Positions 44,152 through 54,601 are shown, counted from the first letter of the stretch. The stretch is 64,000 nt of DNA from Candidatus Riflebacteria bacterium HGW-Riflebacteria-1 (GCA_002839445.1 PGYB01000017.1:1-64000), one strand, 5' to 3'. Made by a program: numbers and translations. The notes: a model not told the origin generated them from the letters alone.

Positions 44152-46842
44152 ATGGCCAGAAGAGGAAACGTATTTTTGACAGTTATTGGTATACTGGCGG
44201 TTCTGGCTGTTATGGCGATCTTTTTCATGAACACGACGATACAGGAAAAACACCAGACAGAGCGCACCCACATCAGCACGCAGGCGCAGTGCCTGGCAGA
44301 AGCAGGCCTCGAACGTGCTCTTGGCATAATACAGCAGCAGCTGAATGACCCTGAAAAGTTCAAGGACGCCGCGCATATCGCTGCCTGGATACGTGCGCCA
44401 ATGAAAGCCAAAGGCTCCGGTGTTTTTGAATCTGGTATTGGCAGAGATTCCGAGCTTGACCCGGAAGGCTTGTCACGTAAACTGATTCTGACAAAAGATG
44501 ATCTTCAAGGTCCCAACGGCGATGAACTTACGAATCTGGTCACTTATATGGCCGGCGAGCAGTCAGATTTTGAAATAGAAGTAAGCATCGAGCTTGATAA
44601 GGCGTATTCAATTGCTCCTGAAGCTGACGGTGGTTATCCGGTGCCCGGCGTGCAGATTCCCTGGAACTGCCACAGCGGCGTCAAAGACTTTTTCAGCAAT
44701 CAGGGTTTTGTTGCTTTGACACTGGCTCTGCCAAGCGGCCTCAAATGGCTGCAGTTCGAGTTGAATTTTGGTGTTGGCACTGTAACCTTATTCAGCGTTG
44801 AAGTTGTCAGTGTTCTGCAGCAATTTGCTGACTGGTGCGGTTTTGGAGCCATGCAGGATCTGCTTAGATTGACGTCAATACATGAGCTGCTTTCTGAAGT
44901 TTTGCCAGACAGTATCTACCCTTATGAAATCAAGCTCGACAAGGATATTTTTCCTTCGCTTGCCAGCAAATCCGGCCTGACACTGCCTTCTGAACTTTCC
45001 GCTGACCGTCACTCCGAGAAATACGGCATGTTCAGCATTGAATCAAAGGGCACAATCATATTTCCGACACAGGAACGCGTAACCAAGACAATATACGCGA
45101 CCAAAGAATTCAAATGTGCAGATGTTGAGCCGGTTTCGCCGATGTACAGCCTGTTCGTCGCCAACATGCATGACGAACGCCTTGTTTTGAACGATATCGG
45201 TGGCGATCTGACCGTGAACAATTTCGCGAATTACAGTGTAATAACCAGCAACCCGAGTGAAACCGAAAAACGCGAATTTCCTGGGCTGGTAAGGATCAAT
45301 GGCACCAATCCTATGGAAGTCAATATCGCCTTTATTGGCAATCCGGCTGGTCCGATGAATTATCCCAATGATTCGGGATTCAAGCGAACAGCTCGCGGTG
45401 CAGAATGGCTGATGATGCTTAATAATAATGTCAAAGGTGTATTTGCCAAAGGCGACAAATTCACGCAGATGACGAACAGAGAAATCGCCTATGTTCAGCC
45501 TAAAACCCCGGTTCCAGACGCAGCAAAAGGCGAGGCCCCAGTAGGCGGCGGCACCTCGACACCTGCCGCGCCATCAACCGAGCCAGGAACTTCTGCCCCG
45601 CCCGCACCGGTTACTGAGAATCCAAAAACAGCAATGAATGCCGGCAAAGATGCTGTTATCGGCGCTGTTAACAACTTCTTCAGCGGGGTGCTGTCGAGTG
45701 CCATGAAGATCAACGTTTTGCCTAACAAGACCGACTTTGGTCTGAGCATGTTTCAGCTGCCACTGCATTTTCTGGGGGCTGACGTTCTTGGCGGCAGCAT
45801 CGGGGGAGTGATTAAGATAAAAGACCCGATGTCAAAATGGGAATGGCCGATGGCCGGGGTAGGCTTTCGCTATTATCGCGTGCCTTTTCCGACTCCGAGC
45901 CGCACAGTTACCCATCTTTTTGGCGATTCATCTTTGTTTCCGACCCTTACTCGCGAGATTGAAGGCTATGTGCTAAAAAGTTACCGCCAGTGGCATTTTT
46001 GCATGATGTCTTATCCCCCGGGCCCGATCCCTCTCGGCAACCAGATCCCAACGCCATGGGGTTTCATGATTCTGCCTATTCCTTTTCCGCTCTGGCACAC
46101 GCATGATCTTGCCGACAAATACGGCTTTAATCTGGATCCACTTAAGTCGCCGAAGAATGAGAGTGGTGAGGTTGATACCAACACCAATTCCTACAATCCA
46201 GCATTTCTTGAAAATGCTGCGCCTAATCTGTATTCACCTGAGCAGTATGCTAAGAAAGCGGTCTATTACTACCCGACCGCCCAGGATTTTTATGACGACA
46301 TTCCGAATCGGCTCAAGGACGAAAATGGCAAGAAGTGTCTGAATCTGAATGGCATCACTTATATTGCTGATTCAATCACACTGCCGGCGCCTGGCGTGGC
46401 AGAGATGTCAGGCGACACTTTCTACGTGACCGGCCGTGGCGGCATTGTCGCGGGCGGCAATATCAAACTCGAAGGACACATTAAAGATGCCTACACAGGT
46501 GAAGAAGAGCGCGCCGCCGGCACCCCGCGAACGGTTTTCTCGCTGATCTGTCGTAAAGGCGGACTGCTTATCGAGAATGGTCCTGAGAATATTGAATTTG
46601 AAGGATCTCTCTATACCGATAAAGGAATTGCCATTGTCGGCGGGCGTAGCCTGAGAATCATCGGCAACTGGACAACTAATAAGTTCAGCAAAGCGCCGGC
46701 GCAGGGTGACATTCGCGTCGAATACACTGCCTATAAAACCCGCAGTTCGATGACCTCATTGCACCCAACTTACGGTGTTTACGACCCCGAACGCTACATC
46801 GTCTCGCTCGCGCCTGGCTATGCCAGCATTCGGGCGCAGTAG
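44152..46842 (+). CDS. large PilX-like pilus-associated protein
   Basis: An 896-residue protein with an N-terminal membrane helix like that of PilX/GspK proteins (RRGNVFLTVIGILAVLAVMA, then a polar helix ending LAEAGLERAL). The prepilin-peptidase site is degenerate. The large C-terminal part is beta-rich, with a Pro/Thr/Ala-rich linker near 455-490. PilX-type proteins normally have 150-350 residues, so this one is unusually long and may sit at a pilus tip. AGGAGG precedes the ATG. Confidence 0.8.
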   Translation: MARRGNVFLTVIGILAVLAVMAIFFMNTTIQEKHQTERTHISTQAQCLAEAGLERALGIIQQQLNDPEKFKDAAHIAAWIRAPMKAKGSGVFESGIGRDSELDPEGLSRKLILTKDDLQGPNGDELTNLVTYMAGEQSDFEIEVSIELDKAYSIAPEADGGYPVPGVQIPWNCHSGVKDFFSNQGFVALTLALPSGLKWLQFELNFGVGTVTLFSVEVVSVLQQFADWCGFGAMQDLLRLTSIHELLSEVLPDSIYPYEIKLDKDIFPSLASKSGLTLPSELSADRHSEKYGMFSIESKGTIIFPTQERVTKTIYATKEFKCADVEPVSPMYSLFVANMHDERLVLNDIGGDLTVNNFANYSVITSNPSETEKREFPGLVRINGTNPMEVNIAFIGNPAGPMNYPNDSGFKRTARGAEWLMMLNNNVKGVFAKGDKFTQMTNREIAYVQPKTPVPDAAKGEAPVGGGTSTPAAPSTEPGTSAPPAPVTENPKTAMNAGKDAVIGAVNNFFSGVLSSAMKINVLPNKTDFGLSMFQLPLHFLGADVLGGSIGGVIKIKDPMSKWEWPMAGVGFRYYRVPFPTPSRTVTHLFGDSSLFPTLTREIEGYVLKSYRQWHFCMMSYPPGPIPLGNQIPTPWGFMILPIPFPLWHTHDLADKYGFNLDPLKSPKNESGEVDTNTNSYNPAFLENAAPNLYSPEQYAKKAVYYYPTAQDFYDDIPNRLKDENGKKCLNLNGITYIADSITLPAPGVAEMSGDTFYVTGRGGIVAGGNIKLEGHIKDAYTGEEERAAGTPRTVFSLICRKGGLLIENGPENIEFEGSLYTDKGIAIVGGRSLRIIGNWTTNKFSKAPAQGDIRVEYTAYKTRSSMTSLHPTYGVYDPERYIVSLAPGYASIRAQ

Positions 46843-46852
46843 GAGCCACAAC

Positions 46853-47326
46853 ATGCAAAAGAGACAAGGTCTGTCGATGCTTGAGATCATGATTGGCGTG
46901 TTTATATTTGCCATCGCGTTTATACCGCTGTTCAGGCTCGTTCAATACGGCAGCAAATCAACGGTCAAGATCAATAATTACTCAAAAGTTGCACGTCTGG
47001 CGCAGCGCCTGATTGAAGAGTGCAAGCATGTTCCATTCAAGATTTATCTCAAGGATTATCAGGAAATGGGGGCGGGCGAAACTTTTGTGGTCAATCAGAA
47101 TTACTACCCCAAGACGCTTGAGGCGATAGGCGAATTCAGCGAAGAACTCAAGAGCCTCAAGGTTGAAGCAGAACTTACCGTAAAAAAGCTGCCTGACAAT
47201 CGTATCAGCGAAGTCTGGATAAACATTAACGCGACCTGGAAAGAAGGCGACGGTACGACCGAAGGTGACAACAACCGTCAGCTGCGGCTGGGCAATGCAA
47301 TTCGCAACCCTGACTGTTATATGTAA
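46853..47326 (+). CDS. type II/IV pseudopilin (GspI/PilV-like)
   Basis: A protein of about 157 residues starting at ATG 46853, with AGGAGC upstream; upstream in-frame codons overlap the previous gene. The N-terminus, MQKRQGLSMLEIMIGVFIFA, is a class III prepilin signal: cleavage after Gly, Glu at mature position 5, then a long hydrophobic helix. A minor pseudopilin of a pilus or type II-like machine is expected. Confidence 0.85.
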   Translation: MQKRQGLSMLEIMIGVFIFAIAFIPLFRLVQYGSKSTVKINNYSKVARLAQRLIEECKHVPFKIYLKDYQEMGAGETFVVNQNYYPKTLEAIGEFSEELKSLKVEAELTVKKLPDNRISEVWININATWKEGDGTTEGDNNRQLRLGNAIRNPDCYM

Positions 47327-47339
47327 GGGGAGGAATATT

Positions 47340-48791
47340 ATGAGAAGACGCGCAATGACGCTGGTAGAAGTTATGGTGGGCGTGTTTCTGGCCAGCCTGG
47401 TTCTGGGCGGAGTGTTTCAGATTTTCAACACTTCACAGCGCAAAGTATCGCGCGCAGCCACGCAGCAGACTCTGGCCAGCGAAGTCAGAAACGCGCTTAA
47501 GGTTCTTGCCCAGGATTTTAAAGCGGTCAAGGCCGACAGCCTTGAGGTAGACTCGGCGGCAAACGCAAACAGCGCGGTCATAAGATTTGACCGTTATATG
47601 GTAACCGGAGAAGGAGACCAGGAAAAACTGGCGTTTGATCGCTTTGAAAGAGTTGTCTACGAGTTTCGCAAGCCGTTTTTGACGCGAACCGTTGCTGGCT
47701 CGACCAGGACTATTGCCCGGCACATTGATTCGGTGGCATTTTCCCGACCAGAAGCGCCAGACCCTGCAGCTGCTGCTGGTGGGCAGATAAATTATGACGA
47801 AGGCTGGGCCGCGCGCATGGATATCAGCATGGTTGGCAGTCGCAGGATACCGGGTTCAGTTCAAATTGCCAGTCATACCGAGCGAGTCTCGGTGTTTATG
47901 ATCGAAGAATACTATCGTCTGATCAACAAAAACCGCTTTTTGTCGATGGCGACTCTGGCAAAAGACGACGGTGCAAAGGTTCTCGATGAAGCGTTTGATT
48001 TTGACGCCATGTTTGCGCAGTCGCTCGACCCCGAAGAACTGGCCAAGCTGACGATTCAGCAGCTTGAAAACCTTCTCGACAAAGAGAATGACTCGCTCAC
48101 CGAAGTGAAAGAAAAGCTTGAACAGGTTGACGAGTCGATTGATGGCATTGACACCAGAGGTGATCGCACCTGGTACACGCTCTGGCTCGGCCGCGCCCCG
48201 ACCGAAGTGACCGACTTGCAGAAAGACCTTAAAAGGCACACCGAAGTTGGCGATCTTGAAAACGACCTTGCCAGAATCGACGCGACAATAGACACTTATG
48301 AAACAGAGCATCTTAAAAACTCGTTTTCAGGTGCCGGCCTTGATACTTCAAGTATGGACAAAAACTCTAAGGAATACAGCGACCTCAAAGAAGCTTACGA
48401 CATAAAGATGCGCGATTACAGTATGAAAGAGGCTTATGAAGCCGGTAAGCAGGATGGTGACCCTGAATATGTCAGCATGGTTGATTCTTATAACCCTTCC
48501 AGCCTGCAAAAGGGCGTTATTACCTCCTCAGATGGTTCGCAGGAAACCTTTACTGAAACCGATTCAGAATTTGCCATCAGACAGGAAAAGGCGCAGGTAA
48601 TCCATGCTAATCTGCAGAAAGTTGATCTGACCTGGCGTGACGAGAAGGGCGGCGAAGAGAGTGTTAAGAAATACACTGCCGCAAAGGATCTGCGTGACCT
48701 TGCCGAAACCAAGGTAAGCTTTGCCAAGCAGCGCGACGCTCACGAAGATAACATCGGAAAGATTGAAACGGCTAAGAGAACTGCCAGCTGA
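47340..48791 (+). CDS. pseudopilin (GspJ/PilW-like) with long coiled-coil C-terminus
   Basis: A protein of about 483 residues, ATG 47340 behind GGGGAGG. A class III prepilin-like N-terminus (MRRRAMTLVEVMVGVFLASL, with Glu at position 5 after the cleavage site) precedes a GspJ/PilW-type domain to about residue 200. The remaining ~280 residues are charged and helical (LDKENDSLTEVKEKLEQV and similar), an extension not normal in the family. It lies 13 nt after the GspI-like gene. Confidence 0.82.
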   Translation: MRRRAMTLVEVMVGVFLASLVLGGVFQIFNTSQRKVSRAATQQTLASEVRNALKVLAQDFKAVKADSLEVDSAANANSAVIRFDRYMVTGEGDQEKLAFDRFERVVYEFRKPFLTRTVAGSTRTIARHIDSVAFSRPEAPDPAAAAGGQINYDEGWAARMDISMVGSRRIPGSVQIASHTERVSVFMIEEYYRLINKNRFLSMATLAKDDGAKVLDEAFDFDAMFAQSLDPEELAKLTIQQLENLLDKENDSLTEVKEKLEQVDESIDGIDTRGDRTWYTLWLGRAPTEVTDLQKDLKRHTEVGDLENDLARIDATIDTYETEHLKNSFSGAGLDTSSMDKNSKEYSDLKEAYDIKMRDYSMKEAYEAGKQDGDPEYVSMVDSYNPSSLQKGVITSSDGSQETFTETDSEFAIRQEKAQVIHANLQKVDLTWRDEKGGEESVKKYTAAKDLRDLAETKVSFAKQRDAHEDNIGKIETAKRTAS

Positions 48792-48918
48792 GAATCTGGC
48801 TGCCATGAAGCATTTGTCTGCTGAATTTTTTTCTGAAGCGGAAGACTCTTTGTCCTGACTGATTTCAGACAACTATCAGCTGATTTTAGATTATTGCCGA
48901 TAGCTCGGCTGAAAAATC

Positions 48919-51900
48919 ATGTCAGGAAGTTTAATATTGCTGATAAATCATCGTCAGATAACGGTCTATCTTGCTCTTGTTGCAGTTGCGCTTGTTCTTG
49001 CCTCTGGTTGCGGAGGCGGCGACGGAGGATTGTCTGACTGGGCCAAACCCGCTCAGGTTACCGTTGTTTCAAATCTCAGTGGCCAGATTTTGCCGCCGGT
49101 GGCGGGCGCTTCTCTGCATGAATCGGCAGCCTTTTCGCTGCTGTCGGTCGAGGGCACGCGTGTTCATATCGAAGAAAAGCCTGAATTCAGCACTGTTGTA
49201 GACAGTCAGGGCAAATTTGTTATCAAGAATCTGCCGGTTGGCAAGTATCACGTTGTTGCGTATACGGTCTCGGGGACTACTGCTTACAAGCAGCGATCTG
49301 ACCTGATAAACCTGACCGGGCAGTTTGAAACACAGGAACTCACAGCGGCGCTGCCGCTGGTTATTGCACCATACCGGGTTAACTTGCGGGTAACCAGTCT
49401 GATTACCGATAACCCGGTTGCTGGCGCCAAATTAAGCGTCTGGGGTGCTGACTACATTACTTCGGCCAGCGGCGATGTTGTGGTTGGCCCACTTCCCGCA
49501 GGATTCTGGCCAATGCGCATTGAAGCGGCCGGGTATATGACAGCAGTCATTCACCCCGGTTTTCAAAAACAGCGCAATGCACATCTGCGTGTCAGATTGA
49601 CACCTCTCAGCGCAACTGAGCGCAATCAGGCGCCGGTTGTCGAAATTGAACAGGCTTTTACCAGCGTTAAAACCAACGAAAGCGTAACCTTTTATGCGGC
49701 CGGCTTTGATGCTGATGGCGACTTTATTACCTATAACTGGCGCAGCACGCGCGGCAGCTTTTCTTATGATTCTGGCAGCAGTGTGGTTTACACTTCGCCC
49801 GCCAGCACTGGCACAGTTCAGATTACCCTTGTCGCCAAAGACAGCAAAGGCGCTGAAGGTGTGGCTATTCTTGATCTCGACATTCTTTCGGGCAGCAGCC
49901 TGCCGCCAAACCCGCGCAATCAGTCGCCGCTGGCGGCCAGCGATCCTTTTCCCGCCAATCTGGCCGACAACCTTGGCAGCGATATCATGCTGCGCTGGAC
50001 CGGCAGGGATCCTGACAATGACCCCCTTTCTTACGACCTGCTGATTGCAACGCAGGGGGCTGATCTCAAGGTGGTTGCCAGCAATCTGACCGCGAGCAGT
50101 TACCGTATTACCAATCTTGGCGCCAATCAGACATATTTCTGGAAGGTTGTCAGCCGTGATATTTATGATGCGGTATCGCCCGACCCGGCGATCTGGCAGT
50201 TTAGAACCGGCGAGGGCAGCAATGCTTCACCATACCAGCCGAAAAACCCGGTGCCTGAAGATCTTGCTTTCGACCAACTGCCATCGTTGGGCTTTTCATG
50301 GACAGGCGGCGACCCTGACCCTGATGACACTGTAACTTACTCGTTTTATATTTCGACAGACTCAAGAAACCTGGCGCTGGTAGCAACAACGCGCGCAACC
50401 AGCTATGAGCATGGTGGTCTGGCACTCGGCAAGACATATTACTGGCAAGTAATCGCCGCTGATAACCGCGGTCGCGAGACACCCTCGCCAGTATGGCGTT
50501 TCAGCACATATTCGCAGCCAAATCAGCCGCCCTCTGACCCGATTGTTGTGTACCCGGCCAGCGGTGCTGTAAATGTTGTCGCCGATGTGCAGCTGCAATG
50601 GAGCTCCGAAGATCCTGACGGCGATCCGATCACCTATGATCTGTTTGTCGGCAAGACTTTTCCGCTTGAGAAAATTGTTGCTGATCTGGTCGGGCCTTCT
50701 TATCTGCCGACCCAGCCCTATGATTCCCTGAGTACTTATTACTGGCAGGTTGTGGCCAGAGACGACCGCGGTCTGACTAACGTCAACTCCCCGGTGTGGT
50801 CGTTCAAAACATCAGACAAGACCAATCTTGCACCTAATGTTCCGATTGCGCTAAATCCTGCCAATAACGCGACCGGAGTTGATCTCAGGCCGGTGTTTTC
50901 GTGGCGTGGCGGCGATCCTGACGGCGATACAGTGCTTTACGACCTTTACCTCGATACCGAGATAACGCCAGCACAGCTTGTCGCGGCAAATCTGACAGAA
51001 GAACGCTGGACGCCAGCCACCAATTTGAACGAAGGTGCGCATTATTACTGGCGCGTTGTTGCCCGCGACCCCAGCGGCCTCGAAAGGAACTCGCAGATTT
51101 ATTCGTTCTTTGCCAGAACCGCGCTTGATTCAATTGCACCAGCCTTGATAAGTGTAGAACCGGCGAATGGCGCCGCCGGCGTTGCACAGACTGCTGTTGT
51201 CAGAATCGTTTTCAGCGAACCGGTAAGGAAAGATACGGCAAGCCAGGCTCTCAGCCTTTCGCCGGCAGTTGCCGGCAACTGGACATGGGAAGACGACGTA
51301 ACGGTGCACTTTATGCCGGCATCGCCATGGCGTCTGGGCAGCTATAACCAGCTTACTATCGCCAGCAGCACAGTTAGAGACCTTGCCGGCAATCTAATGG
51401 CCAATGGTTCTGTATATCGGTTCACGATTGATACGCCGGTGCCGATTCCGAGCAGCCATCGTTCGAGCGGATTTCCGGTGCAGGCAGATGCTGGCGTGAG
51501 TGTTAAGTCAGAGGTTGCGAACCTCTCGTCTGGCTCAAAATCGTATGCTCTGGCGGTTGCATCGCCTGATAGCTCAAGTTTTGCGGTACAGGCAAGCCGT
51601 TCAGCGCAGCCGTTAATTACTGACCCTGGATCAGCATTTAGAGAGTTTGAGCGTATGGCTGCAGAAAGAGTGCCAGCAGATCTGTCGATCAGCGCTTCGC
51701 TCGAGCCATCGCCACAGGCTTCCCCGCAGGTTGGCGTCAGCGAAAACTTCTATATCCCGGCTTATGGCTCGGTTGCTACCAATACTGCATTTCCAAACAA
51801 TGTTATCAGCGCGACATGTGTTGGTTTGACCGACAAGACCGCTATTTATGTCGACGATGCAATTACCAGTCCATCAAATACCCTCGTAGCCGAGGTGCGT

Positions 51901-52809
51901 AAACGTTTTGAAGAAGGAATCCAGCCGGCGATAAACGATTATTTTGGCCAGGAACCTGCGCTGGGGCCAGATGGCGAGAATCGAATCACCATTTTGCTGA
52001 CTGACTCAATGGCTCCAGGCATTCTCGGCATTTTTTATGGTGTCGACCTGTCGGCGCGCAACCCTGCTGATATTCAGCTTCGCGAGAGCAATGGCCGCAA
52101 GATGCTTTATGTTACTTATACCGAAGATAATGACGCAACGCGCTATGGCACCATGGCGCATGAATTTCAGCACATGGTCAATTACTGGCAGAAACGCCTT
52201 AACGGTGGCGGTTATGAAGCTACCTGGCTTAATGAAGGCATGTCTAAGTTTGCCGAAGAAGTCTGCGGCTACGGAGTTCTGCAGGGTGACGAGAATACTG
52301 CCCTGTTGATAGAGCTTTCACAGAAAGAGTTTAACAAGTCGACTCCGCTCTCGCTTACCAACTGGACTGGTCTCAACAGTTATGGCCTGTCTTACCTGTT
52401 CGTCAGGTTTCTCGCCCAGGAAAACCGCTATGGCACCACCTATCGCGAAGTTACCCGATCTCTGGTCAGTTCGTCAAAGACCGGAACTGCCAACGTAGCA
52501 GCAATTACCGGTGAAGCATTTGATGTTACGCTGGCAAAATGGGGTCTCAGTCTGTATCTCAACCGCTTTCAGTCGACAAACAGCAAAGATTACGGTTTAT
52601 CAGGCCTTAATCTGCGCGGCGCCTATTCAGGAGTTACTCTGCCAGGTTTTGTTCCGCAGATGGTAACGACTTCACAGGTCACCACAAATTTGCCGGCAAA
52701 TGGCGTGCGCTGCTACGAACGCACCAGCACTGGCGCAGGTTCGACCAATATTGAAGTCATATCAACAGCCGGTGCTCTCAATCTGTGGTTCTTTGACCAG
52801 CGACCTTAA
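48919..52809 (+). CDS. giant lipoprotein with Ig-like repeats and M30-like metallopeptidase
   Basis: A 1296-residue protein. A lipobox LASGC (Cys31) predicts a lipoprotein. Then come a carboxypeptidase-regulatory-like beta domain, an Ig-like domain, four ~100-residue Fn3-like repeats (~335-735) with the recurring phrase YYWQVVARD, and an SbsA-type Big domain. The C-terminal domain (~940-1296) has the zinc motif HEFQHM (H1081, H1085) and WLNEGMSKFAEE, as in hyicolysin-type (M30) peptidases. It probably acts at the cell surface. The start may be ATG 48919 or a nearby TTG with a better ribosome-binding site. Confidence 0.85.
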   Translation: MSGSLILLINHRQITVYLALVAVALVLASGCGGGDGGLSDWAKPAQVTVVSNLSGQILPPVAGASLHESAAFSLLSVEGTRVHIEEKPEFSTVVDSQGKFVIKNLPVGKYHVVAYTVSGTTAYKQRSDLINLTGQFETQELTAALPLVIAPYRVNLRVTSLITDNPVAGAKLSVWGADYITSASGDVVVGPLPAGFWPMRIEAAGYMTAVIHPGFQKQRNAHLRVRLTPLSATERNQAPVVEIEQAFTSVKTNESVTFYAAGFDADGDFITYNWRSTRGSFSYDSGSSVVYTSPASTGTVQITLVAKDSKGAEGVAILDLDILSGSSLPPNPRNQSPLAASDPFPANLADNLGSDIMLRWTGRDPDNDPLSYDLLIATQGADLKVVASNLTASSYRITNLGANQTYFWKVVSRDIYDAVSPDPAIWQFRTGEGSNASPYQPKNPVPEDLAFDQLPSLGFSWTGGDPDPDDTVTYSFYISTDSRNLALVATTRATSYEHGGLALGKTYYWQVIAADNRGRETPSPVWRFSTYSQPNQPPSDPIVVYPASGAVNVVADVQLQWSSEDPDGDPITYDLFVGKTFPLEKIVADLVGPSYLPTQPYDSLSTYYWQVVARDDRGLTNVNSPVWSFKTSDKTNLAPNVPIALNPANNATGVDLRPVFSWRGGDPDGDTVLYDLYLDTEITPAQLVAANLTEERWTPATNLNEGAHYYWRVVARDPSGLERNSQIYSFFARTALDSIAPALISVEPANGAAGVAQTAVVRIVFSEPVRKDTASQALSLSPAVAGNWTWEDDVTVHFMPASPWRLGSYNQLTIASSTVRDLAGNLMANGSVYRFTIDTPVPIPSSHRSSGFPVQADAGVSVKSEVANLSSGSKSYALAVASPDSSSFAVQASRSAQPLITDPGSAFREFERMAAERVPADLSISASLEPSPQASPQVGVSENFYIPAYGSVATNTAFPNNVISATCVGLTDKTAIYVDDAITSPSNTLVAEVRKRFEEGIQPAINDYFGQEPALGPDGENRITILLTDSMAPGILGIFYGVDLSARNPADIQLRESNGRKMLYVTYTEDNDATRYGTMAHEFQHMVNYWQKRLNGGGYEATWLNEGMSKFAEEVCGYGVLQGDENTALLIELSQKEFNKSTPLSLTNWTGLNSYGLSYLFVRFLAQENRYGTTYREVTRSLVSSSKTGTANVAAITGEAFDVTLAKWGLSLYLNRFQSTNSKDYGLSGLNLRGAYSGVTLPGFVPQMVTTSQVTTNLPANGVRCYERTSTGAGSTNIEVISTAGALNLWFFDQRP

Positions 52810-52916
52810 GACTGAATAAGACTAAATCAGCTTTATGTCGGCTAAATCTGGCCGGCAAAATTTGGCTTGCTGGCGTTTGCCCGTTTTGCTGGGTGGTTAC
52901 TGCGAAAAGCCGATGG

Positions 52917-53048
52917 TCAGCCGACGAAGATCAGAAAAAAAGTGGTCAGCATGAATATCCAGACCGAAACGATGGCTATCAGATTCCAGTCGAACTCTTG
53001 TTCGACCTTTTCTAGAAAGCTGCGGGTGTCTTTGGTTTCTTCTGACAT
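52917..53048 (-). CDS. 43-residue membrane protein coupled to the coiled-coil gene
   Basis: The ATG at 53048 shares one base with the stop of the upstream gene (TAATG), which suggests translational coupling. The peptide has a charged N-terminal half (MSEETKDTRSFLEKVEQEFD) and one membrane helix (LIAIVSVWIFMLTTFFLIFV). Nothing in its composition resembles an antisense shadow: the plus-strand frame here has no start signals. Family unknown. Confidence 0.6.
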   Translation of the reverse strand: MSEETKDTRSFLEKVEQEFDWNLIAIVSVWIFMLTTFFLIFVG

Positions 53049-54601
53049 TAGTTATCGCTGGTGATAAAGGTTTTCTCGGCGCTTGAAATCAGGCTCTGGC
53101 GTTTGGTGAGTTCGGCATTGCCCTGATGTTCTCGCGAAATGTATGCGATAAGAGCACTGGCAGCCTTGAGATTGCCGAGATCGATAAGCTTGTCGAGCAG
53201 AATAATGTTCGACTCAAGCTCAGTCGGATGCTGTGGCATGTCGCGTTTGCTGGTGCCGTCTGGTGCAGTAAGCTCAAGCCCGCATTTGGGGCAGAAGTAT
53301 TCGTGTGGGCGACAGGCATTAAAACACTCAGTGCAGTTGAACACTGATTTACCGACCCAGACGACAGCCTTTTGAATAAGGCGGGTGCCAGAAACGAACC
53401 CTGGGCCTTCTTCTTTGATAATGATGTTGTCGGGCAGAAAGTCGTTCTTAAACGCTCGGGCAGCCTTGTGTATTTTGCCGTCAAAAGCTTCGCCAATCGT
53501 ATGAACGCGCTGAATGGCGTTCGACTTTTCGAGAATGGCTATAGAATCGCGGGCGCGCGCGTAAACATCACGGTTCTCGGGGCTCTGCGCCAGACGATTA
53601 GCTGTTGTGGTCAAAGTTTCGAACAGATACACACATTCTTCAGGGGCGAATGAAAAGCGCTCGGCCTTGTTGTTGGCTTCGCGTGATTTGATAACACTGC
53701 GCAGAGTCGCTTCGAGGTCGACAATACGTTGCTGCAGCATTTCTTTTTCGCGAACTGATGCTTCGGGGTTGGCCAGATTCACGGCTTCGCGCAGTCGCAT
53801 TGCTTCTGTCTGTGAGTCAGTAAGAGCCTTTTCCAGATAACCGATTTTTGCTTCTGTAGCTGCAACATTGTTGCGATAGGCGTCGGCTGACGGCAAAATG
53901 CTCATTGCGGACTCTAATTCGCTTATTCTCGTCCTAAGAATTGAGTTCTCATTGCGTGCTGCCGAAATCTCGGCCAGTTGCGTCTTGAGATTTTCGATCT
54001 CTGATTTGTCCATTTTCATGGCTTCCATCAGAGCTTCTTTGCTCTTGGACAGTTCAATTTCTTTTTTCTGCAATGCCTGTCGCAGCTGATGTATCGTTTC
54101 TTCGCCTTTGCTCAGGCGGGTTTCGAGGTCTGCGACATCGGCTTTGAGGTCTTCGTATACAGATTCGTCAACAGTGCTCTCGGTAATAACTGGCACTGGC
54201 TTGTTCAGAAGTTCTTCGATTTCTCTTTTCAGCTTGTCAACCTGCTCGATCAGAGCGGCTTCAGACTTTTGCTTGTTTATCAGCTCTTCCTGGTAGTTTA
54301 GAAACTTGTCGCCGGTATCCTGCGACTTGTTCATTTCCAGAAACAGTGATTCTTCGAGCTTGGCATTGGTGGCTTTTAGCCCTTCAAGCTCTCGCTCGAG
54401 TTTCATGTAGTCTTCTGTGTTGCGCGGGTCGTGAAAGGCCGCACCTTCCAGCTGAACAATCGTGGAACGCAAGGTGAAGGTCATGCTCTGGACCTGTCGC
54501 AATACGTCATCTCGCGATTCTTTAGAGCTGAGCGAAGGGACTTGTCCTTTGAGGTAGACAAGAAGATTTCTCACTATTTCATCAAAAGCCAGACTTTTCA
54601 C
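53048..54601 (-). CDS. coiled-coil protein with C-terminal zinc ribbon
   Basis: A 517-residue protein, GTG start at 54601. Residues ~30-300 are long coiled coil (Glu/Lys/Leu-rich heptads). A small domain follows at ~310-400, then a zinc ribbon CTECFNACRPHEYFCPKCG near residue 425 and a short helical end. No membrane segment. It is followed by a one-base-overlapping membrane peptide, which could recruit it to the membrane. Function unknown. Confidence 0.78.
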   Translation of the reverse strand: MKSLAFDEIVRNLLVYLKGQVPSLSSKESRDDVLRQVQSMTFTLRSTIVQLEGAAFHDPRNTEDYMKLERELEGLKATNAKLEESLFLEMNKSQDTGDKFLNYQEELINKQKSEAALIEQVDKLKREIEELLNKPVPVITESTVDESVYEDLKADVADLETRLSKGEETIHQLRQALQKKEIELSKSKEALMEAMKMDKSEIENLKTQLAEISAARNENSILRTRISELESAMSILPSADAYRNNVAATEAKIGYLEKALTDSQTEAMRLREAVNLANPEASVREKEMLQQRIVDLEATLRSVIKSREANNKAERFSFAPEECVYLFETLTTTANRLAQSPENRDVYARARDSIAILEKSNAIQRVHTIGEAFDGKIHKAARAFKNDFLPDNIIIKEEGPGFVSGTRLIQKAVVWVGKSVFNCTECFNACRPHEYFCPKCGLELTAPDGTSKRDMPQHPTELESNIILLDKLIDLGNLKAASALIAYISREHQGNAELTKRQSLISSAEKTFITSDN

